A model generated the notes under the pieces. That model saw only the letters and a program-made list of their open reading frames with translations. It was not told where the DNA came from and made no database searches. A program made the position numbers and the translations under genes. Below are positions 10,146-18,985 of a stretch of 64,000 bases of DNA, piece after piece (within the stretch, counting starts at the first letter, position 1; every line of letters starts with the position of its first letter). Source of the DNA: Vibrio sp. HDW18 (lineage in GTDB: Bacteria > Pseudomonadota > Gammaproteobacteria > Enterobacterales > Vibrionaceae); assembly GCF_011306175.1 (NCBI RefSeq), contig NZ_CP049913.1, forward strand, positions 1,674,001 to 1,738,000, read 5' to 3'.

Positions 10146-10177
10146 CACCTCCATCCAGTGATAGCTGGATGGAGGTG
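10146..10177 (-). terminator. Long perfect stem-loop just downstream of serA
   Basis: CACCTCCATCCAG and its exact complement CTGGATGGAGGTG form a 13-pair stem with a six-base loop, eight bases beyond the serA stop. No T tract follows on the minus strand, so it is not a standard intrinsic terminator. It may protect the 3' end or act with the neighbouring ilvH terminator. Confidence 0.6.
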
Positions 10178-10184
10178 TAGCATA

Positions 10185-11414
10185 TTAATGCAGAATACGA
10201 GCGCGAATGGTGCCTTCGATCGCTTTTAGCTTAGTTAATGCTTCTTCAGAACGAGCTGTTTCGACATCAATCACCACATAGCCAAACTCTGCGGTGGTTT
10301 GCAGATACTGGGCGGCGATGTTGATCCCTTCCTCGGCGAAGATGGTGTTAATTTGAGTTAACACCCCTGGACGGTTGGCGTGAATATGCAGCAGACGCGA
10401 GCAGTTACGATGCTCAGGCAGTGATACTTCAGGGAAGTTGACGCTGGATAGGGTTGAACCGTTGTCTGAATATTTGGCCAGTTTACCCGCAACTTCAATA
10501 CCAATGTTCTCTTGTGCTTCTTGGGTTGAGCCGCCGACATGCGGGGTTAGAATGACATTGTCAAACTGCAATAAAGGCGATGTGAATGGTTCTTTGTTTG
10601 AAGCTGGCTCTTCCGGAAACACATCAATCGCTGCGCCAGCAATATGACCAGACTCCAGTGCATGACATAGTGCTGCAATATCAACCACGGTACCGCGAGC
10701 TGCGTTGATAAAAATCGAACCTGGTTTCATGCGGGCAAATTCATCGGCACCCATCATGTTTTTGGTGCCAGCATTTTCTGGCACGTGCAGCGAAATCACA
10801 TCACATTTATTGAGCAGATCGCTGAGGGTATGTACTTGAGTCGCATTACCCAAAGAGAGTTTATTTTCAATATCATAGAAATAAACCTGCATACCTAAGT
10901 TTTCGGCAATGATACCAAGCTGAGTGCCAATATGACCATAGCCGATAATACCTAACCGTTTGCCACGCGCTTCATAGGCGTGATCGGCACTTTTTTGCCA
11001 AATGCCACGATGGGCGAGGGCGTTTTTCTCGGGGATGCCGCGCAGTAACAGTAGAATTTCACCGAGCACTAGTTCAGCAACACTACGGGTATTTGAGAAC
11101 GGTGCGTTAAACACCGGAATACCACGTTTAGCGGCGGCATTAAGGTCGACTTGGTTGGTACCAATACAAAAACAACCGATCGCGACCAGTTTTTCGGCCG
11201 CATTGATCACTTTCTCTGTCAGATTACTGCGTGAACGGATCCCCACAAAATGTACATCTTTGATCGCTTCGATCAATTCAGCCTCTTCAAGCGAACCTTT
11301 ATGGTATTCAATATTGCTGTAACCGGCCGCTTGCAGTACTTCAACTGAAGAGGGGTGAAGTCCTTCAAGCAGGAGGATCTTAATTCTGTCTTTTTCCAGT
11401 GAAACTTTGGCCAT
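10185..11414 (-). CDS. serA: D-3-phosphoglycerate dehydrogenase
   Basis: SerA oxidises 3-phosphoglycerate to phosphohydroxypyruvate, the first step of serine synthesis. The 409-residue protein has the split substrate domain and the Rossmann motif LGIIGYGHIG near 154. Catalytic Arg, Glu and His lie in INAARGTVVD, the EEP segment and the TPHVGG region. A C-terminal ACT domain (HANRPGVLTQINTIF) mediates serine inhibition. Length matches E. coli (410). The ATG at 11414 follows AAGGACGATAAA. It is on the same strand as rpiA, but rpiA ends with its own terminator, so serA should have a separate promoter in 11415-11590. Confidence 0.97.
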   Translation of the reverse strand: MAKVSLEKDRIKILLLEGLHPSSVEVLQAAGYSNIEYHKGSLEEAELIEAIKDVHFVGIRSRSNLTEKVINAAEKLVAIGCFCIGTNQVDLNAAAKRGIPVFNAPFSNTRSVAELVLGEILLLLRGIPEKNALAHRGIWQKSADHAYEARGKRLGIIGYGHIGTQLGIIAENLGMQVYFYDIENKLSLGNATQVHTLSDLLNKCDVISLHVPENAGTKNMMGADEFARMKPGSIFINAARGTVVDIAALCHALESGHIAGAAIDVFPEEPASNKEPFTSPLLQFDNVILTPHVGGSTQEAQENIGIEVAGKLAKYSDNGSTLSSVNFPEVSLPEHRNCSRLLHIHANRPGVLTQINTIFAEEGINIAAQYLQTTAEFGYVVIDVETARSEEALTKLKAIEGTIRARILH

Positions 11415-11593
11415 TTTATCGTCCTTAAAACAATGGGAAGGTGGGCTAACTGGCGCCGTCGTTCGAAAGTTGAGTCATGATCTAGAAAAGCAAACGTTTT
11501 CCTTGTGCGCCTTCTGCTCATTAAACTAACAAACTTTTTTGGCTTTGGGTAAGAAAATTACGGAATAAGACAGAGTTTTCTTAGAAAAAAGCC

Positions 11594-11621
11594 TAAAAAA
11601 CGGCACCGATGGGTGCCGTTT
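11594..11621 (-). terminator. Rho-independent terminator after rpiA
   Basis: AAACGGCACC / GGTGCCGTTT stem around a four-base loop, then a run of six T on the minus strand, about 37 bases after the rpiA stop. Confidence 0.93.
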
Positions 11622-11658
11622 GTAAGCGAATAACGGAAAAGGGCGATGCCCTGCTCGT

Positions 11659-12315
11659 TTACTCTTCGATTTTGGCGCCTTGTGCCGTGCCAGTGATCAC
11701 CACATCTGCTCCGCGGTGGGCAAAAAGACCGACCGTGACGACACCGGCGATGCCGTTGATCTTAGTTTCCAAATCTTTTGGATGGCTGATGCGCATATTG
11801 TGTACATCGAGGATCATATTACCGTTGTCGGTGATCACGCCAGTCCGATAGACCGGATCTCCGCCCAATTTAACCAGTTCACGTGCAACATAAGAGCGTG
11901 CCATTGGGATCACTTCGACCGGCAGAGGGAAATCACCAAGTACGTCAACCGCTTTACTGCCATCGACGATACACACAAATTTTTTGGCAATTGCGGCAAC
12001 AATTTTTTCACGAGTTAGCGCAGCACCACCGCCTTTGATCATATCGCGCTGTGGATTGATCTCATCAGCACCATCGACATAGATATCCAACTCTGCAACG
12101 TCATTGCAGTCATAGACATGGATACCGAGCGCGGTTAATTTCTCGCTAGATGCAACCGAGCTAGACACGGCACCTTTGATTTGATCTTTAACCGAACCAA
12201 GTGCATCGATGAAGTGATTGACAGTCGAACCTGTGCCCACACCGACAATACTGCCTTTTTCTACGTACTTTAGGGCAGCCCAACCGGCGGCCTTTTTCAT
12301 TTCATCTTGAGTCAT
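11659..12315 (-). CDS. rpiA: Ribose-5-phosphate isomerase A
   Basis: RpiA interconverts ribose 5-phosphate and ribulose 5-phosphate in the pentose phosphate pathway. The 218-residue sequence shows [16 protein letters not shown], the phosphate/substrate loop, DGADEI with the catalytic Asp, [14 protein letters not shown] and the late HMR-like segment. The start at 12315 ([15 protein letters not shown]) is chosen because GGAGATAGGC precedes it and it matches known N-termini; a longer frame from 12378 would add 21 unlikely residues. The order rpiA-serA on one strand is shared with E. coli. Confidence 0.96.
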   Translation of the reverse strand: MTQDEMKKAAGWAALKYVEKGSIVGVGTGSTVNHFIDALGSVKDQIKGAVSSSVASSEKLTALGIHVYDCNDVAELDIYVDGADEINPQRDMIKGGGAALTREKIVAAIAKKFVCIVDGSKAVDVLGDFPLPVEVIPMARSYVARELVKLGGDPVYRTGVITDNGNMILDVHNMRISHPKDLETKINGIAGVVTVGLFAHRGADVVITGTAQGAKIEE

Positions 12316-12417
12316 GCCTATCTCCAAAATAGCGTTTATCTTGCGCGGCGCGATTATAACCCCAAACCGCAACGGCAAGTCATCCTTTGGCGCAGGTCAA
12401 ACTGAGCAATTGATCGG

Positions 12418-13002
12418 TTACCACTGCCAAACCTTGCTGGGAGTCACAATTTTTCGCAACGGAACGTCCCAACTTGCAGTGGGTAGATGCTCAACCTGCT
12501 GGCAATCATGCGCCAAACCCACCGGTAACACGGCGGGTTGATGATGTAAGCAAGGGGCTAAAGTACGATCGTAATAACCGCCGCCCATGCCCAATCTTTG
12601 GCCATAGAGATCAAACGCCACCAATGGTGTGGCAATGATATCGAGGTGTTTGACCGGGCAGATCAAGCGTTGATCGAGTTTTGGCTCGCGAATGCGGTAA
12701 CGATTTTCGCTCATGATGGTATCAGGATGGTAGTGCAAAAACAGCAGATGCCCTTTGGCAAAGGGGTGTAATACGGGCAGATAGACCTGCTTACCTTGTT
12801 GCCATAGCCACTCGATTAATGGTTGTGTATCGAGTTCACCATCGTTGGCAAGATACAGTGCTATGCGCTGCGCGGTGGAGAGTTCTGGCAGGGTTGCAAA
12901 ACGATCAATCAGTTGCAGGCTGGCAGTGCGTTGTTGTAAAGCGGATAGCGCTTGTCGACGCAGACGCATTTGCTGGCGAAGCTGAGTACGAGGATCGGTC
13001 AT
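12418..13002 (-). CDS. ygfA: 5-formyltetrahydrofolate cyclo-ligase family protein
   Basis: A 194-residue member of the 5-FTHF cyclo-ligase family, which converts 5-formyl-THF to 5,10-methenyl-THF with ATP. The C-terminal half carries the signature GQRLGMGGGYYDRTL, with the phosphate-binding glycine cluster, and the N-terminus has the basic RLRRQALS helix. The start at 13002 lies five bases after the 3' end of the 6S RNA. As in E. coli, ygfA is therefore expected to be expressed as the downstream part of an ssrS-ygfA transcript. Confidence 0.92.
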   Translation of the reverse strand: MTDPRTQLRQQMRLRRQALSALQQRTASLQLIDRFATLPELSTAQRIALYLANDGELDTQPLIEWLWQQGKQVYLPVLHPFAKGHLLFLHYHPDTIMSENRYRIREPKLDQRLICPVKHLDIIATPLVAFDLYGQRLGMGGGYYDRTLAPCLHHQPAVLPVGLAHDCQQVEHLPTASWDVPLRKIVTPSKVWQW

Positions 13003-13006
13003 AAAG

Positions 13007-13191
13007 GGAACCCCAGGGTGCCGTTGAGGATTGTAGCCCTTGAACCTGCAGGTTCAAGGCGGATCAATAATAGTAACCGTAGGCTTCTCGGTACAAGCCG
13101 AGCTTGCTCAATAGCTACCCAATACCAATCCTGTTATGTTGCTTATCGGCTCAGGGGACGTAAATCCACTGACGAACACCCCAGGGTAAAT
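13007..13191 (-). ncRNA. ssrS: 6S RNA
   Basis: On the minus strand, starting near ATTTACCCTGGGG, the sequence follows the E. coli 6S layout. The 5' closing-stem segment is GTTCGTCAGTGG, then TCCCCTGAGC, an open central bubble, and the loop arm GCTCGGC...GCCGAGAAGCC. It ends with the hallmark hairpin CCTTGAACCTGCAGGTTCAAGG followed by GGCACCCTGGGG, which pairs back to the 5' end. Length is about 185 nt. 6S RNA binds sigma-70 RNA polymerase as a promoter mimic in stationary phase. The gene lies between zapA and ygfA exactly as in enterobacteria. Ends are approximate to a few bases. Confidence 0.95.
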
Positions 13192-13203
13192 CAATGCTTG
13201 CGC

Positions 13204-13509
13204 TTATTTGTTCCGCTGTACATTTTGCAATGCGGCTTCTAATGAGGTGGTGAGCTGTTCCATGCGCTGACTCAGTTGTGACTGAGCACCTACATTTTCT
13301 TGTTGCTTGGTTTGTAATTCATAGCAGATGTTGAGCGCCGCGATGGTCAATAATTTCACCTCATTGGTGACTTTAGTCCGCTCTGCCATTTCTTTCAATC
13401 TATGGTCGAGATCTTGCGCTGCTTGAAGTAAAGACGCTTCTTGACCTGCTGGGCAATTTACCCGGGTCACTTTGCCCAAAATTTCAATATCAACCGCTTG
13501 ATTACTCAT
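13204..13509 (-). CDS. zapA: Cell division protein ZapA
   Basis: A 101-residue FtsZ-associated protein that bundles Z-ring filaments. The N-terminal part (VDIEILGKVTRVNCPAGQ) is the ZapA globular domain. The C-terminal half, from about residue 45, is a helical coiled coil rich in Gln and Leu that forms the tetramer. The start at 13509 (MSNQAVDIE) is preferred over one 12 codons upstream, as the extra residues are not ZapA-like. It is transcribed towards ssrS and divergent from ygfB, the standard gammaproteobacterial arrangement. Confidence 0.95.
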   Translation of the reverse strand: MSNQAVDIEILGKVTRVNCPAGQEASLLQAAQDLDHRLKEMAERTKVTNEVKLLTIAALNICYELQTKQQENVGAQSQLSQRMEQLTTSLEAALQNVQRNK

Positions 13510-13750
13510 AATAAATGAACTCTTTTGGCGTATCGAAAAGATCAATCCGCTCTAGTGACCATTGAGGTGGAACTATAGGTAAAGCCAAAACAAGATTCAA
13601 GCCTTTCTGGTCGCAAGCGGATAAATCAACGCTTGAAAACTCATGATTTGGACAATTTGCGCAAAAGCTAATCAGCAACCGCAGCTGAGCATTTTCGCTG
13701 TGGCGTTGAAGTGATAGGATTAGTGAAATTTCTCGCTGAGTGGATCCTAC

Positions 13751-14326
13751 ATGACCAAACCGACACTTCCTACCTATCTCGCCTTAGCCGACCAACTGCA
13801 TAGTGCTTCTCTCGCGATGAGTCCCGCTGAATTACAAGGTTTACTGACCGGCATGTTGGCGGGGGGCTTAAATGTGCATGATAAAAGCTGGCAAGCGCTG
13901 CTTTTTGATTATACCAATGATGGTATGGGGTGGCCAACGGGTGCTTTAGCCAGTGCAGAACAAACGCTAGTCGCGACTCACGCCGAATTAGTGGCAACCG
14001 ATCTTGAACTCTCTTTGCTACTGCCAGAAGAGGAAGGTGAGAATGCCTTGTTTGAACTCTCGGATGCGGTGGCAGAGTGGATTAACCACTTTATCTCTGG
14101 ACTCGGCTTGAGTGGCGCGGATCTGCCGCGCGCTTCAGCACAAGCCAAAGAGGCACTCGATGATCTGGAAGAGATGTCCAAATTGGGCATTGATGAAGAG
14201 GATGATTTAGCCGAGCAGGGCGAACTATTAGAGCAAGTGATTGAGCATCTCAAAGCTTGTGTATGGGTATTGCACGCTGAGTTTGGGGCCAAACCGACCT
14301 CAGATCAGACTCCAACGCTACATTAA
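13751..14326 (+). CDS. ygfB: UPF0149 family protein YgfB
   Basis: A 191-residue, strongly acidic, all-helical protein of the YgfB/YecA (UPF0149) family. Recognisable features are the [13 protein letters not shown] motif near residue 25, the GLGLSG turn near 118 and the acidic [19 protein letters not shown] helix. In Pseudomonas the homologue modulates the ampDh3/peptidoglycan-recycling pathway (established for that organism only); a role here is unproven. It leads the ygfB-ubiH-ubiI cluster. The pepP gene that sits between ygfB and ubiH in E. coli is absent here. Confidence 0.9.
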   Translation: MTKPTLPTYLALADQLHSASLAMSPAELQGLLTGMLAGGLNVHDKSWQALLFDYTNDGMGWPTGALASAEQTLVATHAELVATDLELSLLLPEEEGENALFELSDAVAEWINHFISGLGLSGADLPRASAQAKEALDDLEEMSKLGIDEEDDLAEQGELLEQVIEHLKACVWVLHAEFGAKPTSDQTPTLH

Positions 14327-14365
14327 TCATCGAGCATGGTTATCAAGTATGGCTAAGGAAGCGTG

Positions 14366-15580
14366 ATGACAGGCACCGACACCAGTACACACAATCGTGA
14401 TTTGCCGCCGATGTTTGATGTGATCATCGCTGGCGGTGCAATGGCCGGGGCGACGCTCGCGCTTGCCTTACAGCAACTCAGCCAAGGCCGGCTAAAAGTT
14501 GCATTGATTGACGCGGTTGCCGCAGATCATGAGGCACATCCTGGTTTTGATGCACGCAGTATTGCGCTCTCTTATGGTACGGTGCAGATTCTGCAACAGT
14601 TACAACTCTGGCCGAGCTTACGTCCCGTCGCCACGCCGATTGCGCAGATCCACGTGTCGGATCAATTTCATGCGGGGATGACCGAGATTGATCGAGAATC
14701 GCTGGGGATTGAGGCGTTGGGCTATGTGGTCGAATTGGCCGAAGTTGGGCGTATCTACGCTGAACTGATGGCACAATATTCTGCGCTTTGGCAGTTTATG
14801 CCGCATCGCGTGAGCCATATTACGCGTCAAGCGGATTGGGTGAGCGTACAGTTGGATAGTGGTGAAAGCTTACGCGGTAAGCTGTTGGTGGCCGCGGATG
14901 GTGCCATGTCGAGCTGCTGCCAAGCTTTAGGCTTAACCATGCATGAGCATGATTTTGCCCAAGTGGCGCTGATTGCCAATCTCACCACTGCTCAGCCACA
15001 TGCCGGACGCGCTTTCGAGCGCTTTACCCCGCATGGCCCGCTGGCTTTGTTGCCGATGAGTCAAGATCGCTCGTCACTGGTGTGGTGTTTGCCACCCGAG
15101 CAAGTCGATGAATGGCTCACTTGTACGGATCGCGAATTTTTACACCGCTTACAGCAAGCGTTTGGTTGGCGGTTAGGCGAGTTTACCCAAGTTGGCCAGC
15201 GTAACGTCTATCCGCTGCTGCTCCGTTACCGTGAGCAAAATATCTCCCATCGCTTTGCACTGGTGGGGAATGCGGCACAAACGTTGCATCCGATTGCAGG
15301 GCAAGGCTTTAATCTTGGGATACGTGATGTTGCAACTTTAGCCGAGCAAATTGCGCATAGTGAAGATGCCGGCGAGTATGCACTATTGCAGCGTTTTTCT
15401 CAGTTGCGTCAGGCAGACCGCGCTGCCACCATCGAGCTTACCACTGGCTTGGTGCATACTTTTTCCAATCCGTGGTGGCCAATGTGCGTTGGGCGCAACC
15501 TCGGTCTGATGATGATCGATCATCTTCCCTTATTAAAAACGCCGTTATTGCGCCGTACCCTCGGCTTAGTTAACCGCTAA
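14366..15580 (+). CDS. ubiH: 2-octaprenyl-6-methoxyphenol hydroxylase
   Basis: A FAD-dependent aromatic hydroxylase of ubiquinone synthesis that acts at the C1 position of the ring. Features are the N-terminal dinucleotide motif DVIIAGGAMAGATLALAL, the second flavin motif around LLVAADGAMSS, and the late FALVGNAAQTLHPIAGQGFN segment, the GD-type FAD motif of the UbiH/UbiI/UbiF family. Asn-Ala here replaces the more common Asp-Ala (GNAA instead of GDAA), which is usual for UbiH. Start: ATG 14366 with AAGGA six bases upstream; a GTG at 14363 is too close. UbiI follows after 11 bases. Confidence 0.93.
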   Translation: MTGTDTSTHNRDLPPMFDVIIAGGAMAGATLALALQQLSQGRLKVALIDAVAADHEAHPGFDARSIALSYGTVQILQQLQLWPSLRPVATPIAQIHVSDQFHAGMTEIDRESLGIEALGYVVELAEVGRIYAELMAQYSALWQFMPHRVSHITRQADWVSVQLDSGESLRGKLLVAADGAMSSCCQALGLTMHEHDFAQVALIANLTTAQPHAGRAFERFTPHGPLALLPMSQDRSSLVWCLPPEQVDEWLTCTDREFLHRLQQAFGWRLGEFTQVGQRNVYPLLLRYREQNISHRFALVGNAAQTLHPIAGQGFNLGIRDVATLAEQIAHSEDAGEYALLQRFSQLRQADRAATIELTTGLVHTFSNPWWPMCVGRNLGLMMIDHLPLLKTPLLRRTLGLVNR

Positions 15581-15591
15581 TAGGTAATAAA

Positions 15592-16821
15592 ATGATGCAA
15601 AGTGTCGATGTGGTGATTATCGGTGGCGGTATGGTTGGCTTGGCATTAGCGGCCGCGCTCAAAGAGAGTGACGTACGCATTGCCGTGATCGAAAGCCATG
15701 TAGCGGATGATCAATTAACCCCTCTGCCTGATGTACGAGTTTCAGCGCTAAGCCGCTCCAGTGAAATTGTGCTGCGTAATCTCAATGCATGGTCAGGCAT
15801 TGTTGCGCGTCGAGCTGCACCTTATCAGGCGATGGAGGTATGGGAGCAAGACAGTTTTGCGCGCATTGAATTTAATGCCAACGCCATGATGCAACCTAAT
15901 CTCGGCCATATTGTTGAAAACCGAGTGATTCAGTTAGCCCTGTTAGAGCAAGTACAACAACAAGCCAATGTTGTGTTGCATGTGCCTGCCACTTGTCAAA
16001 GCATTGCGATTGGTGAGAGCGAAGCTTGGCTCACCTTGAGTAATGGACAAGCTTTCAGTGCTAAGCTGGTGGTGGGGGCGGATGGCGCTCACTCTTGGTT
16101 GCGTCATCAAATGAATATTCCGTTAACCCACTGGGATTACGGGCACAGTGCGCTGGTGGCCAATGTACGTACCCGTGAAGCGCACCAGCAAGTGGCACGG
16201 CAGATCTTTACTGCCCAAGGACCGCTGGCTTTGCTGCCTATGTCTGATCCGCAGTTAAGTTCGATGGTTTGGTCCACCGAGCCTTCACGGGCAGAGGCGC
16301 TGCTTAATATGAATGCGGCCCAGTTTAACCGCGCTTTGACCGCTGAGTTTGATGCGCGTTTAGGATTGTGTGAAGTGGTTGGAGAGCGGCAAGTTTTGCC
16401 ATTGAAGATGCGTTATGCCCGTGATTTTGTCGCCCCGCGAGTGGCGCTGGTTGGCGATGCAGCGCATACCATTCACCCATTAGCTGGGCAAGGCGTCAAT
16501 TTAGGTTTGTTGGATGCGGCCAGCTTGGCACAAGAGCTACTAAGTGTGTGGCAGCAAAATCGTGATATTGGAGAGCTGCGTCATCTGCGCCATTACGAAC
16601 GTTGGCGCAAAGCCGAAGCGGCCAAAATGATCGCCGCGATGCAAGGTTTCCGCGATTTGTTTGCTGGTGATAACCCAGCCAAAAAGCTGATCCGTGGGCT
16701 CGGCATGCATTTGGTCGGACAATTGCCGGGGGCAAAACATGAAATTATGCAGCGAGCACTGGGCTTAAAAGGTGATTTACCTGAATTGGCTAAGCAGGTG
16801 TGGTTAGAGCGTGCCTACTAA
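15592..16821 (+). CDS. ubiI: 2-octaprenylphenol C5-hydroxylase
   Basis: Formerly visC. A FAD monooxygenase performing the C5 hydroxylation in ubiquinone synthesis. The 409-residue protein opens with DVVIIGGGMVGLALAAAL, has the middle VVGADGAHSWLR motif near residue 162, and carries VALVGDAAHTIHPLAGQGVN, the FAD-ribityl motif with Asp. It is a paralogue of the preceding gene and probably belongs to the same Ubi complex and operon (11-base gap, ATGATG start). No terminator is visible downstream. Confidence 0.93.
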   Translation: MMQSVDVVIIGGGMVGLALAAALKESDVRIAVIESHVADDQLTPLPDVRVSALSRSSEIVLRNLNAWSGIVARRAAPYQAMEVWEQDSFARIEFNANAMMQPNLGHIVENRVIQLALLEQVQQQANVVLHVPATCQSIAIGESEAWLTLSNGQAFSAKLVVGADGAHSWLRHQMNIPLTHWDYGHSALVANVRTREAHQQVARQIFTAQGPLALLPMSDPQLSSMVWSTEPSRAEALLNMNAAQFNRALTAEFDARLGLCEVVGERQVLPLKMRYARDFVAPRVALVGDAAHTIHPLAGQGVNLGLLDAASLAQELLSVWQQNRDIGELRHLRHYERWRKAEAAKMIAAMQGFRDLFAGDNPAKKLIRGLGMHLVGQLPGAKHEIMQRALGLKGDLPELAKQVWLERAY

Positions 16822-16995
16822 TTCAAACTCGTGCTATAAGTCAGCATTGTTGATTTTGAGCTCGGTTATGTGAATTTTTCTCGCGCGACAGTTTACAGCG
16901 CGCTCCGTTTGACATCGCTGATTTCTCACCGTTGCACAAGGGGGAGTTTACCTTCCCCGCTAGCACGGCAGTATCGCCTGCGACTATTTGCTGAT

Positions 16996-17202
16996 TTATG
17001 CATAAGCACAGCGCAGCTTCATTATCGCTTGATTGACTTCTTTCACGGTTTGATAGTGGCGCTGCTCCGCTTGTTCTGGCAGTTGTAATTTACCGTGATC
17101 AAACTCAAATTTACCTATCCCATAAATATAAATTCGACCTTTAAATAAACGACTTACATGTTTAGCAATCATACCTGGTGTATAGCGCTTAAACAGTCTC
17201 AT
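16996..17202 (-). CDS. Small conserved-looking hypothetical protein (68 aa)
   Basis: I do not recognise a characterised family. The ORF begins MRLFKRYTPGMIAKHVSRLF, is basic in the first half (about seven Lys/Arg in 30 residues), has an aromatic strand (GRIYIYGIGKFEF), and ends in a helix with HYQTVKEVNQAIMKL. AAGGA lies about eight bases before the ATG at 17202; an in-frame extension to 17229 lacks such a site. There is no signal peptide or membrane span. It stands alone between ubiI (convergent) and a 0.64 kb non-coding region. I believe it is a real gene from its ribosome site and composition, and recall similar short proteins in other vibrios, but this is unverified. Confidence 0.65.
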   Translation of the reverse strand: MRLFKRYTPGMIAKHVSRLFKGRIYIYGIGKFEFDHGKLQLPEQAEQRHYQTVKEVNQAIMKLRCAYA

Positions 17203-17845
17203 AGTTCGATCCTTGCATTGTTCTAGCACGAATAAGTATAAAAAAATCCGTATAAAAATACTGTGATATCTCTGGTGAAATACGCAGTGGTTATCGATGA
17301 TTTAGAGTATCTGTGCACAACTAGACAAATTTACAGTCAAATATTCAGTCTTGTATGATCAAACTTGAAATTTATTCTGATGTCTGGCAGTCGGTGCTGA
17401 ATAAGCAGTCAGCATTAAGCCAGCCAGTTATGACAATTTTAAGAATAAAGCTAAAAAATTTTCATTGAGTAAGTGTGTGGTTATTTGATGGTAAAAAAAA
17501 GCCCGCGATTAAGCGGGCAAATAGTCACAGATGCATTACACAAAAAGTGGCTAACTTGAATATTCAGTTAATGCACTTTTCCATTGATAAATAAAGAGCA
17601 AACTTGGATGCTCAATATGTCAATCAACGTGGTATAGCCTAGATGATTGCGGGTCTTTTGACTAATTATGTTTTCATTATGACTATAAACTCATTGCCTG
17701 CGGTTAATTTATTTGAAGAGGCTCGCAGCGTGATGTAAGAAATGCACGCTGTTACAGCTAAAGCGAGAGTGATGTGGTGTCGTGGTTAACTGGCCTGATC
17801 CGCGCAGAACACTGGCGGCTCAGGCTGTGGTGGTAAGCTTTTTTA
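17203..17845. other. Long intergenic region between ygfZ and the 68-aa ORF
   Basis: About 640 bases with no convincing coding frame. Contents: a minus-strand intrinsic terminator at 17493-17518; a nested hairpin at 17384-17427 (TGCTGA/TCAGCA inside CTGGC/GCCAG); an inverted repeat CAGCGTG (17726-17732) with CACGCTG (17745-17751); and two GTATAAAAA copies 14 bases apart (17236 and 17250) just upstream of the small ORF. The terminator defines a transcript end 330 bases past ygfZ. That transcript is either a long 3' UTR or a separate small RNA. Confidence 0.6.
17493..17518 (-). terminator. Strong rho-independent terminator downstream of ygfZ
   Basis: Perfect GCCCGC / GCGGGC stem with a six-base loop followed by eight T on the minus strand. 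On the plus strand no T run follows, so direction is clear. It is 328-353 bases beyond the ygfZ stop. Confidence 0.93.
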
Positions 17846-18817
17846 CTACTCATCCAGCAGTGAATAAGGCAATGGCTGGATCTGCCAGTGTGTGGTTGGC
17901 TGATTAGTTAAGCGCAGTTCAACGTCGGGCTCCAGATCATTGGGTAAGATCATGAGGCCCATCGCAATCTGGTCAGTAAAGCTGTAATGGGTCAGTAATG
18001 TTCCCGCACTGCGCCAGTTTTCGCCGACTGCACGTTCGAGAGTGATGGGTTGGTGTGGCTCAAGCGGGGCGGTTAAATTACCTTTAACCAGATACATCGC
18101 GCGTTTGTTGATGCCACGATATTTGGCGCGAGCCACGGTTTCTTGCCCGGTATAACAGCCTTTGTTAAAACTGATGCCATCTAACGCTTGTAGGTTGAGC
18201 GCCTGTGGAATGTGCTCATTTTGCGCGCTTGCGGTGACGACCGGCACTGCTTCAGCGATATCCAACTGTGTCCAGATGGCTTGCTCTACACACAAGCCCT
18301 GCCAGGCTGCGACATATTGTTGCGCGTATGCTGGATCGAGCAAAAGTAACCAGCGCAGCGGGCTAATGCGTACCGCGGTACCGCCTTCGATGTTACGAAC
18401 ATCGTCGCGAGATGCACTCAAACCATCAATCCACGCCTCGGCTTGGCTGCCCATAACACCCAAGCCGATATCGCTAGATTCAGTGATCTCTACTTTAGAG
18501 AAAATGGCGTATTTCTTTAGCTCACGCAGTTCGGCGGCTATTGCTGAGCGAGGTTGTAGCATCGCGTAGCCATCATGATGATGAAATAGACGAAATACTG
18601 ACCACACTTTGCCTTTGGCATCACAGTGTGCGCCAAAGGTGACTTGTTGTGGTGTTAGCGAAACCACATTGCAGGTGACTTGACCTTGCAAATAGGCTTT
18701 TTTATCCGCACCCACCATAGTGATGACTCCCCAGCCAGTGAGGTGAGTGAGCATCAATTCTGGGAGCGGATCGTGAGAAGAGAGATTGAGCACGGAAAAA
18801 TGATTTTGCCAGTCCAT
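17846..18817 (-). CDS. ygfZ: Folate-dependent Fe-S cluster maintenance protein YgfZ
   Basis: A 323-residue protein related to the T protein of the glycine cleavage system. YgfZ uses tetrahydrofolate and helps assemble or repair certain Fe-S enzymes such as MiaB. The diagnostic motif KGCYTGQE is present in the C-terminal half with its essential Cys. The N-terminal half contains the [16 protein letters not shown] folate-binding segment. Start: ATG 18817 (MDWQNHF) rather than a GTG four codons upstream. It is divergent from sdhE across a 168-base gap, matching the ygfZ/sdhE neighbourhood in other gammaproteobacteria. Confidence 0.94.
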   Translation of the reverse strand: MDWQNHFSVLNLSSHDPLPELMLTHLTGWGVITMVGADKKAYLQGQVTCNVVSLTPQQVTFGAHCDAKGKVWSVFRLFHHHDGYAMLQPRSAIAAELRELKKYAIFSKVEITESSDIGLGVMGSQAEAWIDGLSASRDDVRNIEGGTAVRISPLRWLLLLDPAYAQQYVAAWQGLCVEQAIWTQLDIAEAVPVVTASAQNEHIPQALNLQALDGISFNKGCYTGQETVARAKYRGINKRAMYLVKGNLTAPLEPHQPITLERAVGENWRSAGTLLTHYSFTDQIAMGLMILPNDLEPDVELRLTNQPTTHWQIQPLPYSLLDE

Positions 18818-18950
18818 GTTATGCACCACTGAGGAAAAAGTGTGGCTATGTTAATCGGGATCAACTTTTTTGTCAGCTTGAACAGGGAGTGTGATTGAGT
18901 CACTAGCGGTGGGTGGGGGGGCTTGTTACACTCCAAGGCATAGCAAACGA

Positions 18951-18965
18951 TTGTGTTATACACAA
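18951..18965. promoter_or_regulatory. Palindrome in the ygfZ-sdhE divergent promoter region
   Basis: TTGTGT-TAT-ACACAA is a perfect 15-base palindrome 20 bases before the sdhE start, between two divergent genes. It could be an operator or overlap -10 elements on both strands (TATAAC on the minus strand). No known regulator is assigned. Confidence 0.35.
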
Positions 18966-18985
18966 CCAGCAGGTAAGGAAAAGCA

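Noticed and set aside
16870..17088. 72-residue plus-strand ORF after ubiI
   Set aside because: It overlaps the better supported minus-strand 68-residue ORF, lacks a ribosome site and has no protein-like pattern.
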